Below are positions 44,171-55,680 of a stretch of DNA of 64,000 nucleotides, one piece after another. The position numbers were made by a program, and so were the translations under genes. The notes beneath the pieces are model-generated. The model was not told the origin of the DNA, made no database searches, and saw nothing but the letters and a program-made list of their open reading frames with translations. Source of the DNA: Rhinopithecus roxellana (Eukaryota > Chordata > Mammalia > Primates > Cercopithecidae). The first letter of the stretch is position 1; every line of letters begins with the position of its first letter. The stretch is taken from the NCBI RefSeq assembly GCF_007565055.1, contig NC_044558.1:83955444-84019443 (forward strand), given 5' to 3'.

Positions 44171-45295
44171 ACATACATACATACATACATCACGTCGCTA
44201 TCACCCCAGGGCCTCCCACTGGTTATTGCCAATGGAAACAGGTTCAGTGAACAAAATAATGCAATGTCCTTGGTTCCCAGAAACCCCCAGTTCAGGATTA
44301 GGAACACATAACATTTAGCAGCTAAGGGGGCCTGAGGTCTGGAGGGGGAAGAGGACGGAAGCTGGGAGGAGAGATTTGCTGATTTTAGAGGAACAAGAGG
44401 ATCTGGGAGTGGTGACTCAGAGGGGGCTTTGGGGTGGGGAGGGTTTCCTTTCCCCAGCTCCTATGTCACGCTCCTCATCCCTCTCCTAATTCTATGTGGT
44501 TTGAATTTCCCCATCTGCACAGATAAGAAGTAATAAAAATATCCAGACTTGGGTGGGATGTCTGGGCCATCCCTGCCTCCTGCCCCAGGATCCTAGAGGG
44601 GTTCATGGTTAATAACTTTTCCCCACTGTTTTTTTTTTTTTTTGGTGGTGGGGAGACAGGGGTCTCATTGTGTTACCCAGGCTGCATTCGGACTCCTGGG
44701 CTCGACAGGCACGCACCACCAAGCCCGGCTAGAACAATGTTTTCATACCGCTGGCGATGGGAAGCTCACTCCTTCTAGAAGCTGAGCACGTCTGATTGGT
44801 TGTCTGATACTTCAAAAGTTGTCCTTGTATGGAGCTGGGGGCAGCTTCCCTGTCAGTTCTTCCTTGTGTCCTGACTCAGAATGCATGAAATCCCTCTGTC
44901 AGCCAGCCCTGGTGCCAGCTCCACAAGACATCTGGGAGGCATCTTTTGTGAGTGATCTTGAAGGTTTTCATGGTCAAAGAATTGGGGTGAAGGAGGCTGG
45001 AAACCAAGTGAGACACTGTCAGGGGGCTGGTTACAAAATGCAGAACGGGGTCAGGTTGGTGAGCCCTAGAGTTGGTCTCAAAATGGTTCTCTGTGTCTGG
45101 AGCTTAGACTATGCCAGGGGAGCGTGAACTCAGTTCACACTCTCGTTGCTCCCCAGTTTCTGGGCTTATAGGGCTCACTCTTCATCCCCCCACTCCTACC
45201 CCCTCACTGGTCAGAAGTCTTTGCTGGGTCTGTGTTTGTGCCCATGCCTTTTAAAAGTGAGAACTTTTTCTCACCTGGATAAGAAATCTTTGCTG
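44171..45295. other. Unique intergenic sequence
   Basis: Starts with (ATAC)n at about 44168-44190. A diverged antisense Alu fragment lies at about 44630-44732. The rest is unassigned. Confidence 0.55.
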
Positions 45296-46043
45296 GGCCG
45301 GGCGCGGGGGCTCAAGCCTGTAATGGCCTAAACCCGGGAGGCGGAGCTTGCAGTGAGCTGAGATCTGGCCACTGCACTCCAGCCTGGGCGACAGAGCGAC
45401 TCCGTCTCAAAAAAAAAAAAAGAAATCTTTGCTGATGACACGGTGACTCATGCCTGTAATCCCAGCATTTTGGGAGGCCGAGGTGTACGGATCACCTGAG
45501 GTCAGGAGTCGGAGACCAGCCTGGCCAACATGGTGAAACTCCATCTCTACTAAAAATACAAAAATTCGGCCGGGCGCAGTGGCTCAAGCCTGTAATCCCA
45601 GCACTTTGGGAGGCCGAGATGGCCGGATCACGAGGTCAGGAGATCGAGACCATCCTGGCTAACACGGTGAAACCCCGTCTCTACTAAAAAATACAAAAAA
45701 CTAGCTGGGCGATTTGGCGGGCGCCTGTAGTCCCAGCTACTCGGGAGGCTGAGACAGGAGAATGGCGTAACCTAGGAGGCGGAGCTTGCAGTGAGCTGAG
45801 ATCCGGCCACTGCACTCCAGCCTGGGCGCGAGACTCCGTCTCAAAAAAAAAAAATACAAAAATTAAAAAATTATCCCGGCGTGGTGGCACATGCCTATAA
45901 TCCCAGCTACTCAGGAGGCTGAGGCACGAGAATCACTTGAACCCGGGAGGCAGAGGTTGCAGTGAGCTGAGATCACACCATTACACTCCAGCCTGAGCCA
46001 TACGGTAAGACTATCTAAAAAAAAAAAAAAAAAAAAAAAAAAT
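45296..46043 (+). mobile_element. Deleted AluY, then an old Alu split by a young AluY
   Basis: At 45296-45421 only the first 30 or so bases and the last roughly 85 of an AluY remain, with the duplication AAGAAATCTTTGCTG. An old Alu at 45433-46043 is interrupted by a young AluY at 45569-45862. Confidence 0.87.
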
Positions 46044-46101
46044 CTTTGCCAACCACAGGGTCATGAAGATATTCGCCTGTGTTTTCTTTTAAAAGTTTTA
46101 G

Positions 46102-46790
46102 GCCAGGCATGGTGGCTCATACCTATAATCTCAGCACTGGGGAGGCCAAGTCGAGAGGATCACTTGATGCCAGCAGATTTGGGACCAGCCTGGACAATAC
46201 AGTGGGATGCTGTCTCTACCCTCCACCCACTCCACCAAAAAAAAGCATTTTTGCTTGTATGTTTAGGTCTGTGATCCATCTCATACTGATTTTTTATATT
46301 TTTCTTTTTTCTTTTATTTTTTGAGAAGGAGTCTTGCTCTGTTTCCCAGGCTGGAGTGCAGTGGCATGATCTCGGCTCACTGCAAGCTCTGCCTCCCAGG
46401 TTCACACCATTCTCCTGCCTCAGCCTCCCAAGTAGCTGGGACTACAGGCGCCCGCCACCACGCCCAGCTAGTTTTGTTGTATTTTTAGTAGAGATGGAGT
46501 TTTACCATGTTAGCCAGAATGGTCTCGATCTCCTGACCTCATGATCTGCCCTCCTCAGCCTCCAAAAGTGCTGGGATTACAGGCGTGAGGCACCGCGCCC
46601 GGCCTCTGTTTTTATTTTTTTATCAGAGACAAGGTCTTGCTCTGTTGCCCAGGCTGGAGTGCAGTGGCTCTGCATAGGTGTGATCATTGCACACAGCAGC
46701 CTCAAATTCATGGATGCAAGTGATTCTCACTCCTGCCTCAGCTTCTCAAGTAGCTGAGGCTCTAGGCATGTACCACCACGTCCATCAATC
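46102..46790. mobile_element. Alu left monomer, antisense AluY and antisense Alu piece
   Basis: Sense left arm at 46102-46243, full antisense Alu at about 46315-46606, diverged antisense piece to about 46790. Confidence 0.82.
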
Positions 46791-46799
46791 AAATCCAGA

Positions 46800-47264
46800 T
46801 TTTTAGTGAAGCAAGCTTTCCCCACTGAAATGCATGGACATTTTTGTCAACAATCAGGTGACTCCCATACATGAGAGTCTGTTTCTGAACTCTCTATTCT
46901 AGCCTGTTGATCTATTTGTCTACTCTTATGCCAATAGATAACTGTATTGATTACTCTAGGTTTAAAATAAATCTTGGGGGCTGGGTGTTGTGGCTCACAC
47001 CTGTAATCCCAGCACTTTGGGGGGCCAAGGTGGGTGGATCACTTGAGGTCAGGAGTTTCAGACCAGTCTGGCCAACATGGTGAAACCTCATCTCTACTAA
47101 AAATGCAAAAATTAGCCAGGCATGGTGGCCCATGCTTGCAGTCTCAGCTATTTGGGAGGCTAAGGCAGGAGAAACCTCGAACCCGGGAGACAGAGGTAGC
47201 AGTGAGCCAAGGTTGCGCCACTGCACTCCATACTGGGCGACAGAGTAAGACTCTGTCTCAAAAG

Positions 47265-47303
<39 letters not shown>

Positions 47304-48575
47304 AAATAAAATAAGTCTTGGGGGGGAAAAACCATGAATTCCTCAAAATTAAAAAAAAAAGTCTCAACTGGGCGTGGTGGCTCACGCCTATAAATCTCAG
47401 CACTTTGGGAGGCCGAGGTGGGTGGATCACAAGGTCAGGAGTTTGAGACCAGCCTGGCCAACACAGTGAAACACTGTCTCTACTAAACATACAAAAATTA
47501 GCCAGATGTGGTGGCACACACCTGTAGTCCCAGCTACTTAGGAGGCTGAAACAGGAGAATCACTTGAACCTGGGAGGCGGAGGTTGCAGTGAGCCAAAAC
47601 AGGGCCATTGCACTCCAGCCTGGGTGACAGAGCAAGACCCTGTCTCAAAAAAAAAAAAAAAAAAAAAAAAGCTCTCTCTTTTATTTTTAATCTTTTTGTT
47701 GTTGTTGTTGTTGTTGTTGTTTTGTTTTGAGACAGAGTCTCACTCTGTCGCCCAGGCTGGAGTGCAGTGGCACGATCTCAGCTCACTGCAAGCTCCGCCT
47801 CCTGGGTTCACGCCATTCTCCTGCCTCAGCCTCCCAAGTAGCTGGGACTACAGGCGCCTGCCACCATGCCCGGCTAGTTTTTTTGTATTTTTTTAGTAGA
47901 GACGGGGTTTCACCGTGTTAGCCAGGATGGTGGCTCACGCCTGTAATCCTAGCACTTCGGGAGGCCGAGGCGGGCGGATCATGAGGTCGGGAGATCGAGA
48001 CCATCCTGGTGAACACGGTGAAACCCCGTCTCTACTAAAAATACAAAAAAAAAAAAAAAAAAAAAAATTAGCCAGGCGTGGTGGTAGGCACCTGTAGTCC
48101 CAGCTTCTCAGAAGGCTGAGGCAGGAGAATGGCGTGAACTCGGGAGGTGGCTGAGCTTGCAGTGAGCCGAGATCGTGCCACTGCACTCCAGCCTGGGCGA
48201 CAGAGTGAGACTCTGTCTCAAAAAAAAAAAAAAAGAAAAGAAAAAAGACGGAGTCTCGCCCTATCCCCCAGGCTGGAGTGCAGTGGCACGTTCTGGGCTC
48301 ACTGCAACCTCGGCCTCCCGGGTTCAAGCAATTCTTCTACTTCAGCCTACCGAGTAGCTAGGATTACAGGTGCCTGCCGCCACGTCCAGCTAATTTTTGT
48401 ATGTTTAGTAGAGACAGGGATTCGCCATGTTGGCCAGGCTGGTCTGGAACTCCTGACCTCAGGTTATTCACGCACCTCAGCCTCCCAAAGTGCTGAGATT
48501 ACAGACATGAGTCACCACTCCCGGCCTCAAAATAAGTCTTAAAGTCAGGTAGAGGTAAGACCTTCAACTTGTTCC
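46800..48575 (-). repeat. L1 fragment broken by Alus
   Basis: Pieces at about 46800-46978 (CATTTTTGTCAACAATCAGG, TTCTGAACTCTCTATTCTAG, TGTATTGATTACTCTAGG), 47311-47367 and 48531-48575 (AAGTCAGGTAGAGGTAAGAC) follow the order of L1 sequence read antisense. Alus fill the gaps, and AAATCTTGGGGG / AAGTCTTGGGGG repeats at the first break. Confidence 0.65.
46979..48530. mobile_element. Cluster of five Alus including inverted fusions
   Basis: Sense 46979-47310 (tail (AAAT)n), sense 47368-47670, antisense 47690-47928 cut at AGCCAGGATGG, sense 47929-48246 starting at TGGCTCACGCC with no spacer, antisense 48247-48530. Confidence 0.85.
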
Positions 48576-48670
48576 CTCCCTCCCTTCCTTCCTCCCTCCC
48601 TCCCTCCCTCTCTCCCTCTCTTCCTCCCTCCCTCCCTCCCTTCCTCCCTCCCTCCCTCCCTTCCTTTCTT
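48576..48670. repeat. (CCCT/CCTT)n microsatellite
   Basis: About 95 bp of pyrimidine tetranucleotides on the + strand. Confidence 0.92.
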
Positions 48671-48674
48671 CTTT

Positions 48675-49577
48675 ATTTTTTTTCAGGGGTGTCAGTCTCT
48701 TTCCCAGACTGGAGTATAGTGAATCTCAGCCCACTGTAACCTCTGCCTGCAGGTGCAAGTGATCCTCTCGGCTCAGCCTCCCAAGTAGCTAGGGCTACAG
48801 GCCTGCATCACCACATCTGGCTAATTTTTGTGGGGTATTTTTTGTAGAGACGGGGCATCTTGCCACGTTGCCCTGGCTGGTCTTGAACTCCTGGGCTCAA
48901 GTGATCTGCTTGCCTCAGCCTCCCAAAGTGCCGGGATTAAAGGTTAGAGCCACTGTGACCAGCTTCTTTTGTTGTTGTTGTTGTTTTGAGATGAAGTTTC
49001 ATTCTGTTGCCCAGACTGGAGTCTAGAGGCACGATTATGGCTCACTGCAGCCTTGACCTGCTGGGTTCAAGTGACCCTCCCACCTCAGCCTGCCAAGTAG
49101 CTGAGACTATATGCACACACCACCACACCTGGCTATTTTTTGATTATTTATAAAGATAGGATCTTAGTATGTTGCCTAGGCTAGTCTCAAACTCCTGGAC
49201 ATAAGTGATCCTCCTGCCATGGCCTCCAAAGTGCTGGGATTACGGGTGTGAGCCAACTCACCCAGCCTAGTTCTCCTTTTTCTTTTCTTTTTTTTGAGAT
49301 GGAGTTTCGCTCTTGTTACCCAGGCTGGAGTGCAATGGCGCTGTCTCAGCTCACTGCAACCTCCACCTCCCGGGTTCAAGTGATTCTCCTGCCTTAGCCT
49401 CCCGAGTAGCTGGGATTATAGGCATGCACCGTCAAACCCGGGTAATTTTTGCATTTTTAGTAGAGACGAGGTTTCTCTATGTTGGTCAGTCTGGTCTCAA
49501 ACTCCTGACCTCAGGTGATCTGCCCACCTCGGCCTCCCAAAGTGCTGGGATTACAGGCATGAGCCCCACGCCCAGCC
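48675..49577 (-). mobile_element. Three antisense Alus
   Basis: Elements at 48675-48962, 48966-49265 and 49282-49577. The last is flanked by AGTTCTCCTTTTTC. Confidence 0.88.
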
Positions 49578-49761
49578 TAGTTCTCCTTTTTCAAAAGTGA
49601 ATTTGCTGTACTGAATACTGGAGTAAATTTTGTCAATGCACATGTGCCTTAGAGAATCACTATATCCTTTTATGCCTTGGAGAATCACTATATCCCTTAA
49701 CTTAGTGGGCATCAGCAGGATCATTTTCCTGGAAGGTCTGGCATCCTCTATTAACAAAGCA

Positions 49762-50058
49762 GGCCAGGCACAGTGGCTCAAGCCTGTAATCCCAGCACTT
49801 TGGGAGTCCGAGACAGGTGGATCACCAGGTCAGGAGATCGAGACCATCCTGGCGAACACGGTGAAACCCCGTCTCTACTAAAAAATACAAAAAACTAGCC
49901 GGGCGAGGTGGCGGGCACCTGTAGTCCCAGCTACTCAGGAGGCTAAGGCAGGAGAATGGCGTAAACCCAGGAGGCGGAGCTTGCAGTGAGCTGAGATCCC
50001 GCCACTGCACTCCAGCCTGGGCGACAGAGCGAGACTCCGTCTCAAAAAAACAAAAAAA
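49762..50058 (+). mobile_element. Young AluY
   Basis: Old World monkey type, flanked by AACAAAGCAGGC. About 180 bp of unassigned sequence precedes it. Confidence 0.93.
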
Positions 50059-50192
50059 CAAAGCAGGCCCTACCAGGCCACACTGCAGAGATCAGACACA
50101 TGAGATCAGGGAGGACTCTTATAGGTTAAACCATGTCACCTCAAAAAAGACATTACAGTCCTAAACTCAGTACCTCAATCTGACCTCATTTG

Positions 50193-50475
50193 GGGCAGGG
50201 TGCGGTGGCTCACGTCTGTAATCCCAGCACTTTAGGAGGCCAAGGAGGGCGGATCACGAGGTCAGGAGTTGGAGACCAGCCTGGCCAACATGGTGAAACC
50301 CAATCTCTACTAGAAATACAAAAATTAGCTGGGTGTGGTGGCAGGCGCCTGTTGTAATCTCAACAACTTGGGAGGCTGAGGCAGGAGAATCTCTTGATAC
50401 TGGAAGGCGGAGGTTGCAGTAAACTGAGATTGTGCCATTGCACTCCAGCCTTGGTGAAAGAGTGAAACTCTGTCT

Positions 50476-50506
<31 letters not shown>
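50193..50506 (+). mobile_element. Alu inside the MLT1-like LTR
   Basis: Sense Alu with a long A tail. The host phrase resumes with GAATGTGACCTTATTTGG. Confidence 0.9.
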
Positions 50507-50508
<2 letters not shown>

Positions 50509-50583
50509 AAGAATGTGACCTTATTTGGAAATACAGGCTTTACAGAGGTAATCAAGTTAAAATGAGGTCATAGGGTGGGCCCT

Positions 50584-51248
50584 TATTTGGTTTGGATCTA
50601 TGTCCCCACCCGAATCTCATGTTCAATTGTAATCCCCAGTGTTGGAAGTGGAGCCTGGTGAGAGGTGATTGGATCATGGGGGCAGTTTCTCATGAATGGT
50701 TTAGCACCATCCTCTTGGTGCCATAATAGTGAGTGAGATCTGATTTTTTTTTTTTTTTTTTTGAGACAGAGTCTCACTCTGTCACCCAGGATGGAGTGCA
50801 GTGGCACGATTTCAGGTCACTGCAAGCTCTGCCTACCGGGTTCACACCATTCTCCCGCCTCAGCCTCCCGAGTAGCTGGGACTACAGGCACCCACCACCA
50901 CGCCTGGCTAATTTTTTTGTATTTTTAGTAGAGACGGGATTTCACCACGTTAGCCAGGATGGTCTCGATCTCCTGACCTCGTGATCCGCCCGTCTCGGCC
51001 TCCCAAAGTGCTGGGATTACAGGCGTGAACCACCGCGCCCGGCAGATCTGATTGTTTAAAAGTGTATAGCACCTCCCCGCCCCTCTCTTCCTCCTGCTTC
51101 AGCCATGTGCTGAAGGTTGGTTCAACCAGGAGGCTGGTTCCTCCATTGCCTTCCGCCATGATTGGAAGCTTCCTGAGGACTCCCCAGAAGCAGATGCTGC
51201 AATGTTTCCTGCACAACCTTTGGAACCAAGAGCCAATTAATCCTCTTT

Positions 51249-51282
<34 letters not shown>

Positions 51283-52896
51283 AGGCGGAGTCTCGCTCTG
51301 TCGCCCGGACTGGAGTGCTGTGGCCGGATCTCAGCTCACTGCAAGCTCCGCCTCTCGGGTTTACGCCATTCTCCTGCCTCAGCCTCCCGAGTAGCTGGGA
51401 CTACAGGAGCCCGCTACCTCGCCCGGCTAGTTTTAGTTTTTTTGTATTTTTAGTAGAGACGGGGTTTCACTGTGTTAGCCAGGATGGTCTCGATCTCCTG
51501 ACCTTGTGATCCGCCCGTCTCGGCCTCCCAAAGTGCTGGGATTACAGGCTTGAGCCACCGCGCCCGGCCAATCCTCTTTTCTTTACAAATTACTCAGTCT
51601 CGCCAGGCGCAGTGGCTCAAGCCTGTAATCCCAGCACTTTGGGAGGCCAAGACGGGCGGATCACGAGGTCAGGAGATCGAGACCATCCTGGCTAACACGG
51701 TGAAACCCCGTCTCTACTAAAAAATACAAAAAACTAGCTGGGAGAGGTGGCGGGTGCCTGTAGTCTCAGCTACTCGGGAGGCTGAGGCAGGAGAATGGCG
51801 TAAACCCGGGAGGCGGAGCTTGCAGTGAGCTGAGATCCGGCCACTGCACTCCAGCCTGGGCGACAGAGCGAGACTCCGTCTCAAAAAAAAAAAAAAAAAA
51901 AAAAAAAAAACAAATTACTCAGTCTCGAGTATTTCTTTTCTTTTTTTTTTTTTGAGACAGAGTCTCACTCTGTTGCCGGAGTTGCAGTGGCACGAACTTG
52001 GCTCACTGCAATTTCCGCCTCCGGGTTCACGCAGTTCTCTGCCTCAGTCTCCTGAGTAGCTGGGATTACAGGTGCCACCATGCCTAGCTAATTTTTGTAT
52101 TTTTAGTAGAGATGTGGTTTCACCATCTTGGTCTGGCTGGTCTTGAACTCCTGACCTCATGATCCACCTGCCTCGGCCTCCCAAAGTGCTGGGATTACAG
52201 GTGTGAGTCACCGTGCCCGGCCTAGGTATTTCTTTCTTTGAGACAGAGTATCGCTTTGTCGTCCAGGCTGGAGTGCAGTGGCTCAATCTTGGCTCACTGC
52301 AAGCTCCGCCTCCCGGGTTCAAGCAATTCTCCTGTCTCAGCATCCCAAGTAGCTGAGACTATAGGCATGCATCACCACACCCAGCTAGTTTTTGTATTTT
52401 TAGTAGAGAGGGGGTTTCGCTATGTTGGCCAGGCTGGTCTCGAGCTCCTGGCCTCAAATGATCTGTCTGCCTTGGCCTCCCAAAATGCTGGGATTACAGG
52501 CATGAGCCATGGTGGCCAGCCTCAGGTCTTTTTTTTTCTTTTTTTTTTTTTTTTTCCTGAGACGGAGTTTCACGTTTGTTGCCCAGGCTGGAGTGCAATG
52601 GTGTGATCTCGGCTCACTGCAACCTCCACCTCCCGGGTTTAAGCGATTCTCCTGCCTCAGCCTCCCAAGAAGCTGGGGTTATAGGCACCTGCCACAACAT
52701 CTGGCTAATGTTTTGTATTTTTAGTAGAGACAGGGTTTCCCCGTGTTGGCCAGACTGGTCCCGAACTCCTGACCTCAGGTGATCTGCCTGCTTTGGCAGA
52801 TCCCAAATTTGCCTCCCAAATTGCTGGGTTTACAGGTGTCAGTCACCGTGCATGGCTTGGTATTTCTTTATAGCAATGAGAGAACAGACTCATACA
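50584..52896 (+). mobile_element. MST-type (ERVL-MaLR) solo LTR carrying six Alus
   Basis: Begins near TTTGGTTTGGATCTATGTCC and ends GAACAGACTCATACA, the MST termini. A perfect 5-bp target duplication GCCCT lies at 50579-50583 and 52897-52901. Its own sequence survives at 50584-50745, 51044-51251, 51570-51601, 51911-51936, a few bases near 52223-52232, and 52857-52896. About 450-500 bp of LTR are stretched to 2.3 kb. Confidence 0.85.
50746..52856. mobile_element. Six Alus inside the MST LTR
   Basis: Antisense 50746-51043 (duplication AGATCTGATT); antisense young AluY 51252-51569 (AATCCTCTTTTCT); sense young AluY 51602-51910 (CAAATTACTCAGTCTC); antisense 51937-52222 (TATTTCTT); antisense 52233-52520; antisense 52528-52856. 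Confidence 0.9.
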
Positions 52897-52951
52897 GCCC
52901 TCTTCCAGTATTACTGGTCTCCTTATAAAAAGGGGAAATGTGAAATTTGCA

Positions 52952-53399
52952 AGGAGCAGTGGTTCTTGTCTCGGGTTCCCGCTACTAGTGAGACTGAGGC
53001 AGGAGCATTGCTTCATCCCATGAGCTGCACTGAGCTGTGATGGTGCCACTGCACTTCAGCCTTGGCGACAGTGTAAGACTCTGTCTCAAAAAAGACAAAA
53101 GCAGCCAGGCACCGTGGCTTATGCCTGTAATCCCAGCATTTTGGGAGGATGAGGTGGGCGGATCACCTGAGGGCAGGAGTTGGAGACCAGCCTGACCAAC
53201 ATGGAGAAACCCCATCTCTACTAAAAATACAAAATTAGCCGGGCGTGGTGGCAGGTGCCTGTAATCCCAGTTACTCAGGAGGCTAAGGCAGGAGAATCGC
53301 TTGAACCCAAGAGGTGGAGGTTGTAGTGAGCTGAGATCGCAACACTGCACTCCATCCTGGGCAACAAGAGTGAAACTCCGTCTGAAAAAAAAAAAAAAG
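52952..53399 (+). mobile_element. Alu fragment plus full Alu
   Basis: Shortened sense piece at about 52952-53100, then a complete sense Alu to 53399, both inside the MLT1-like LTR. Confidence 0.82.
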
Positions 53400-53653
53400 A
53401 CAAAAGCAAAGGAGGAAATTTAGACACAGACAGACATGCACGGAGGGAAGACCATGTGAAGGGACACAAGAAGACGGCCGTCTACAAGCCAGGGAGCCTG
53501 AGCAGCAGGGCCTGGGGCACAACCTTCCCTGGTTCCTTCTGAGGGACCATGGCCTTGCTGACATCTTGATTTTGGACTTCTGGCCTCCAGAACTGTGAGA
53601 CAATAAATTTCTGTCCTAAGCCACCCAGTTTGTGGGACTTAAAAAAATTTTTT

Positions 53654-54521
53654 GGCCGGGCGCGGTGGCTCAAGCCTGTAATCCCAGCACTTTGGGAGGC
53701 TGAGATGGGCGGATCACGAGGTCAGGAGATCGAGACCATCCTGGTGAACACAGTGAAACCCCATCTCTACTAAAAAAATACAAAAAAAAAAAAAAAAAAC
53801 TAGCCAGGCAAGGTGGCGGGCGCCTGTAGTCCCAGCTACTCGGGAGGCTGAGGCAGGAGAATGGGGTAAACCCAGGAGGCGGAGCTTGCAGTGAGCTGAG
53901 ATCCGGCCACTGCACTCCAGCCTGGGTGACAGAGCGAGACTCGGTCTCAAAAAAAAAAATTTTTTTGCAGGGGGGCCAGGTGTGGTGGCTAACTCCTGTA
54001 ATCCCAGCACTTTGGGAGGCCGAGGCGGGTGAATCACCTGAGGTTAGGAGATCAGCCTGGGCAACATGGCAAAACCCTGTCTCTACTAAAAAATACAAAA
54101 GTTAGCTGAGTATGGTGGTGTGCGCCTGTAGTCCCAGCTACTCAGGAGGCTGAGGTGGGAGAATCGTTTGAACCCAGGAGGCGGAGGTTGCAGTGAGCTG
54201 AGATCAGGCCATTGTAGTCCAGCCTGGGCGACAGAGGGAGACTCCATCTCAAAAAAAAAAAACAGGCCGGGCGTGGTGGCACATGCCTGTAATCCCAGCA
54301 CTTTGGTAGGCCAAGGCAGGCAGATCACGAGGTCAGGAGATTGAGACCATCCTGGCTATCTCGGTGAAACCCCGTTTCTACTAAAAATGCAAAAAATTAG
54401 CCGGGCGTGGTGGCGGGCGCCTGTAGTCCCAGCTGCACGAGAGTCTGAGGCAGGAGAATGGCGTGAACCCGCGAGGCGGAGCTTGCAGTGGGCGGAGATC
54501 CGGCCACTTCACTCCAGCCCC
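53654..54521 (+). mobile_element. Young AluY and two further sense Alus
   Basis: 53654-53959 (young, with a 17-base A run in its linker), 53975-54262, and 54265-54521, which stops before the A tail. Confidence 0.88.
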
Positions 54522-54609
54522 AAGGAGCCTGGAGTGATTTGGGTTGGGGTCTTCAGCCAGCCAGGGAAGTTGAATTCTAATGGGGTTGCAAGTGTGTTCA
54601 GATGAGACT

Positions 54610-54835
54610 AGATCGTCATGCAGAGTTTGGAGCTAGGTCCTCTCGGATTTGAATCCCAGTTTTGTCAGTTTGTAACTGAGCCACGGTGGGCAAGCACCCC
54701 AGCCTCTCTGAGCCCCATCTGTGAAAGGGGAATATTGATGGGACTTGGCAAAGAGATTGTTATGAGTGTTCCACGAAAGAACAGTTGTCTGGCGATTAGC
54801 ACAGCGCTCAGTAAATGGTGGCTCCAACCTTCCCT
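54610..54835 (+). repeat. MIR
   Basis: Nearly complete sense MIR: TTTGGAGCTAGGTCCTCTCG, GATTTGAATCCCAGTTTTGT, CAGCCTCTCTGAGCCCCATC, GCGCTCAGTAAATGGTGGC. Confidence 0.8.
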
Positions 54836-55235
54836 CTCGTGGGATGTGCTGTGCTCAGAGAAAGAGGATTGCTGCCTTCCAGATTAAATGAATTGGCTGA
54901 TCTGTGAGCCTTTAGCAAAGGTAGTGTATCTGTGAGAATCTGACCGGGACAAACAGTTACCACACTAAGAGAACTTATCCTGAGAATTGCTCCAGGGGTG
55001 CCGGAAGACTTACGGGAAAAAGCACGCAGGGGAGGGGCAGCCGCCAGGTTAGCCCCAGCAGGAGGACTGCCATCACCCCTGGGATTGGAGGGACAGAGAC
55101 AGGGGGTGGTGTTTCTGGTACCCAAGAGGGACTGGAGTCCCCAGGCAGAAGCCAGAGCCACAGTGGGCCTGTCTGGTGGGAAGTGGAGCTGGAGATACCA
55201 CCTGAGGCAGAGGGGTAGGAACACCCTAGATTCCC
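54836..55235. other. Unique intergenic sequence
   Basis: GC-rich in its second half. Overlapping frames on both strands up to 230 codons exist only because the adjacent minisatellite unit is a multiple of three. Confidence 0.5.
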
Positions 55236-55331
55236 CTCCTCCCACCACCAGGCTCCTCCCACCCACCAGGCTCCTCCCACCCACCAGGCTCCTCCCACCC
55301 ACCAGGCTCCTCCCACCCACCAGGCTCCTGG
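55236..55331. repeat. 18-bp minisatellite
   Basis: Four perfect 18-bp units of AGGCTCCTCCCACCCACC at 55250-55267, 55268-55285, 55286-55303 and 55304-55321, with partial units at both sides. Confidence 0.95.
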
Positions 55332-55499
55332 CACTGCCTCCGGTTGGTCCATCTGGGCAGGAAGCCACTCTGCCACAGGTTGGCCACCCTGTGATCTGGA
55401 GCAAGGCAAGAGAAAGGCAAGGGAGGGGTCCGAGGGCAAAGAAGTATAGGTCCAACACTGGGGTGTGGGGGTTCCATCCATTCTCTCTGGAGCCCAGAT

Positions 55500-55630
55500 T
55501 CCCCATCTAGAAAACGGGGATAGTGATAGCACCTACTTATAGAATAGTTGACTACCTACAACAGGGTAATGCCTGTAAGCAGGTGAGCCCTGCAGCTGGC
55601 ACACAGTAGGGAGTACCCCATAGATGTCAC
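55500..55630 (+). repeat. MIR 3' part
   Basis: AAAACGGGGATAGTGATAGC, ACCTACTTATAGAATAG and CAGCTGGCACACAGTAGGG. Confidence 0.62.
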
Positions 55631-55680
55631 AAACAACCTGGTTAGCTGTTTTCTGCTCAGAGGATGAAAGGAGGTAACAG

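Larger units (their letters stand above)
50128..53640 (+). mobile_element. Old MaLR/MLT1-like LTR, host of a nested insertion stack
   Basis: Four pieces in order form one LTR: 50128-50192, 50507-50583, 52902-52951 and 53400-53640. Recognisable parts are CAGTCCTAAACTCAGTACCT, GTGACCTTATTTGGAAATAC, AAGTTAAAATGAGGTCATAG, CTCCTTATAAAAAGGGGAAA and, near the end, GCCTCCAGAACTGTGAGACA and TAAGCCACCCAGTTTGTGG. The gaps hold an Alu (50193-50506), an MST LTR, and two Alus (52952-53399). The family name is from memory. No coding region. Confidence 0.68.

Noticed and set aside
55236..55331. CRISPR-like array
   Set aside because: The units are directly contiguous with no spacers, in vertebrate DNA; it is a minisatellite.
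54808..55532. Overlapping minus-strand frames of 185-232 codons and a plus-strand frame of 170 codons
   Set aside because: They are kept open by the 18-bp minisatellite. All frames on both strands are open, and none shows a family signature or splice context.
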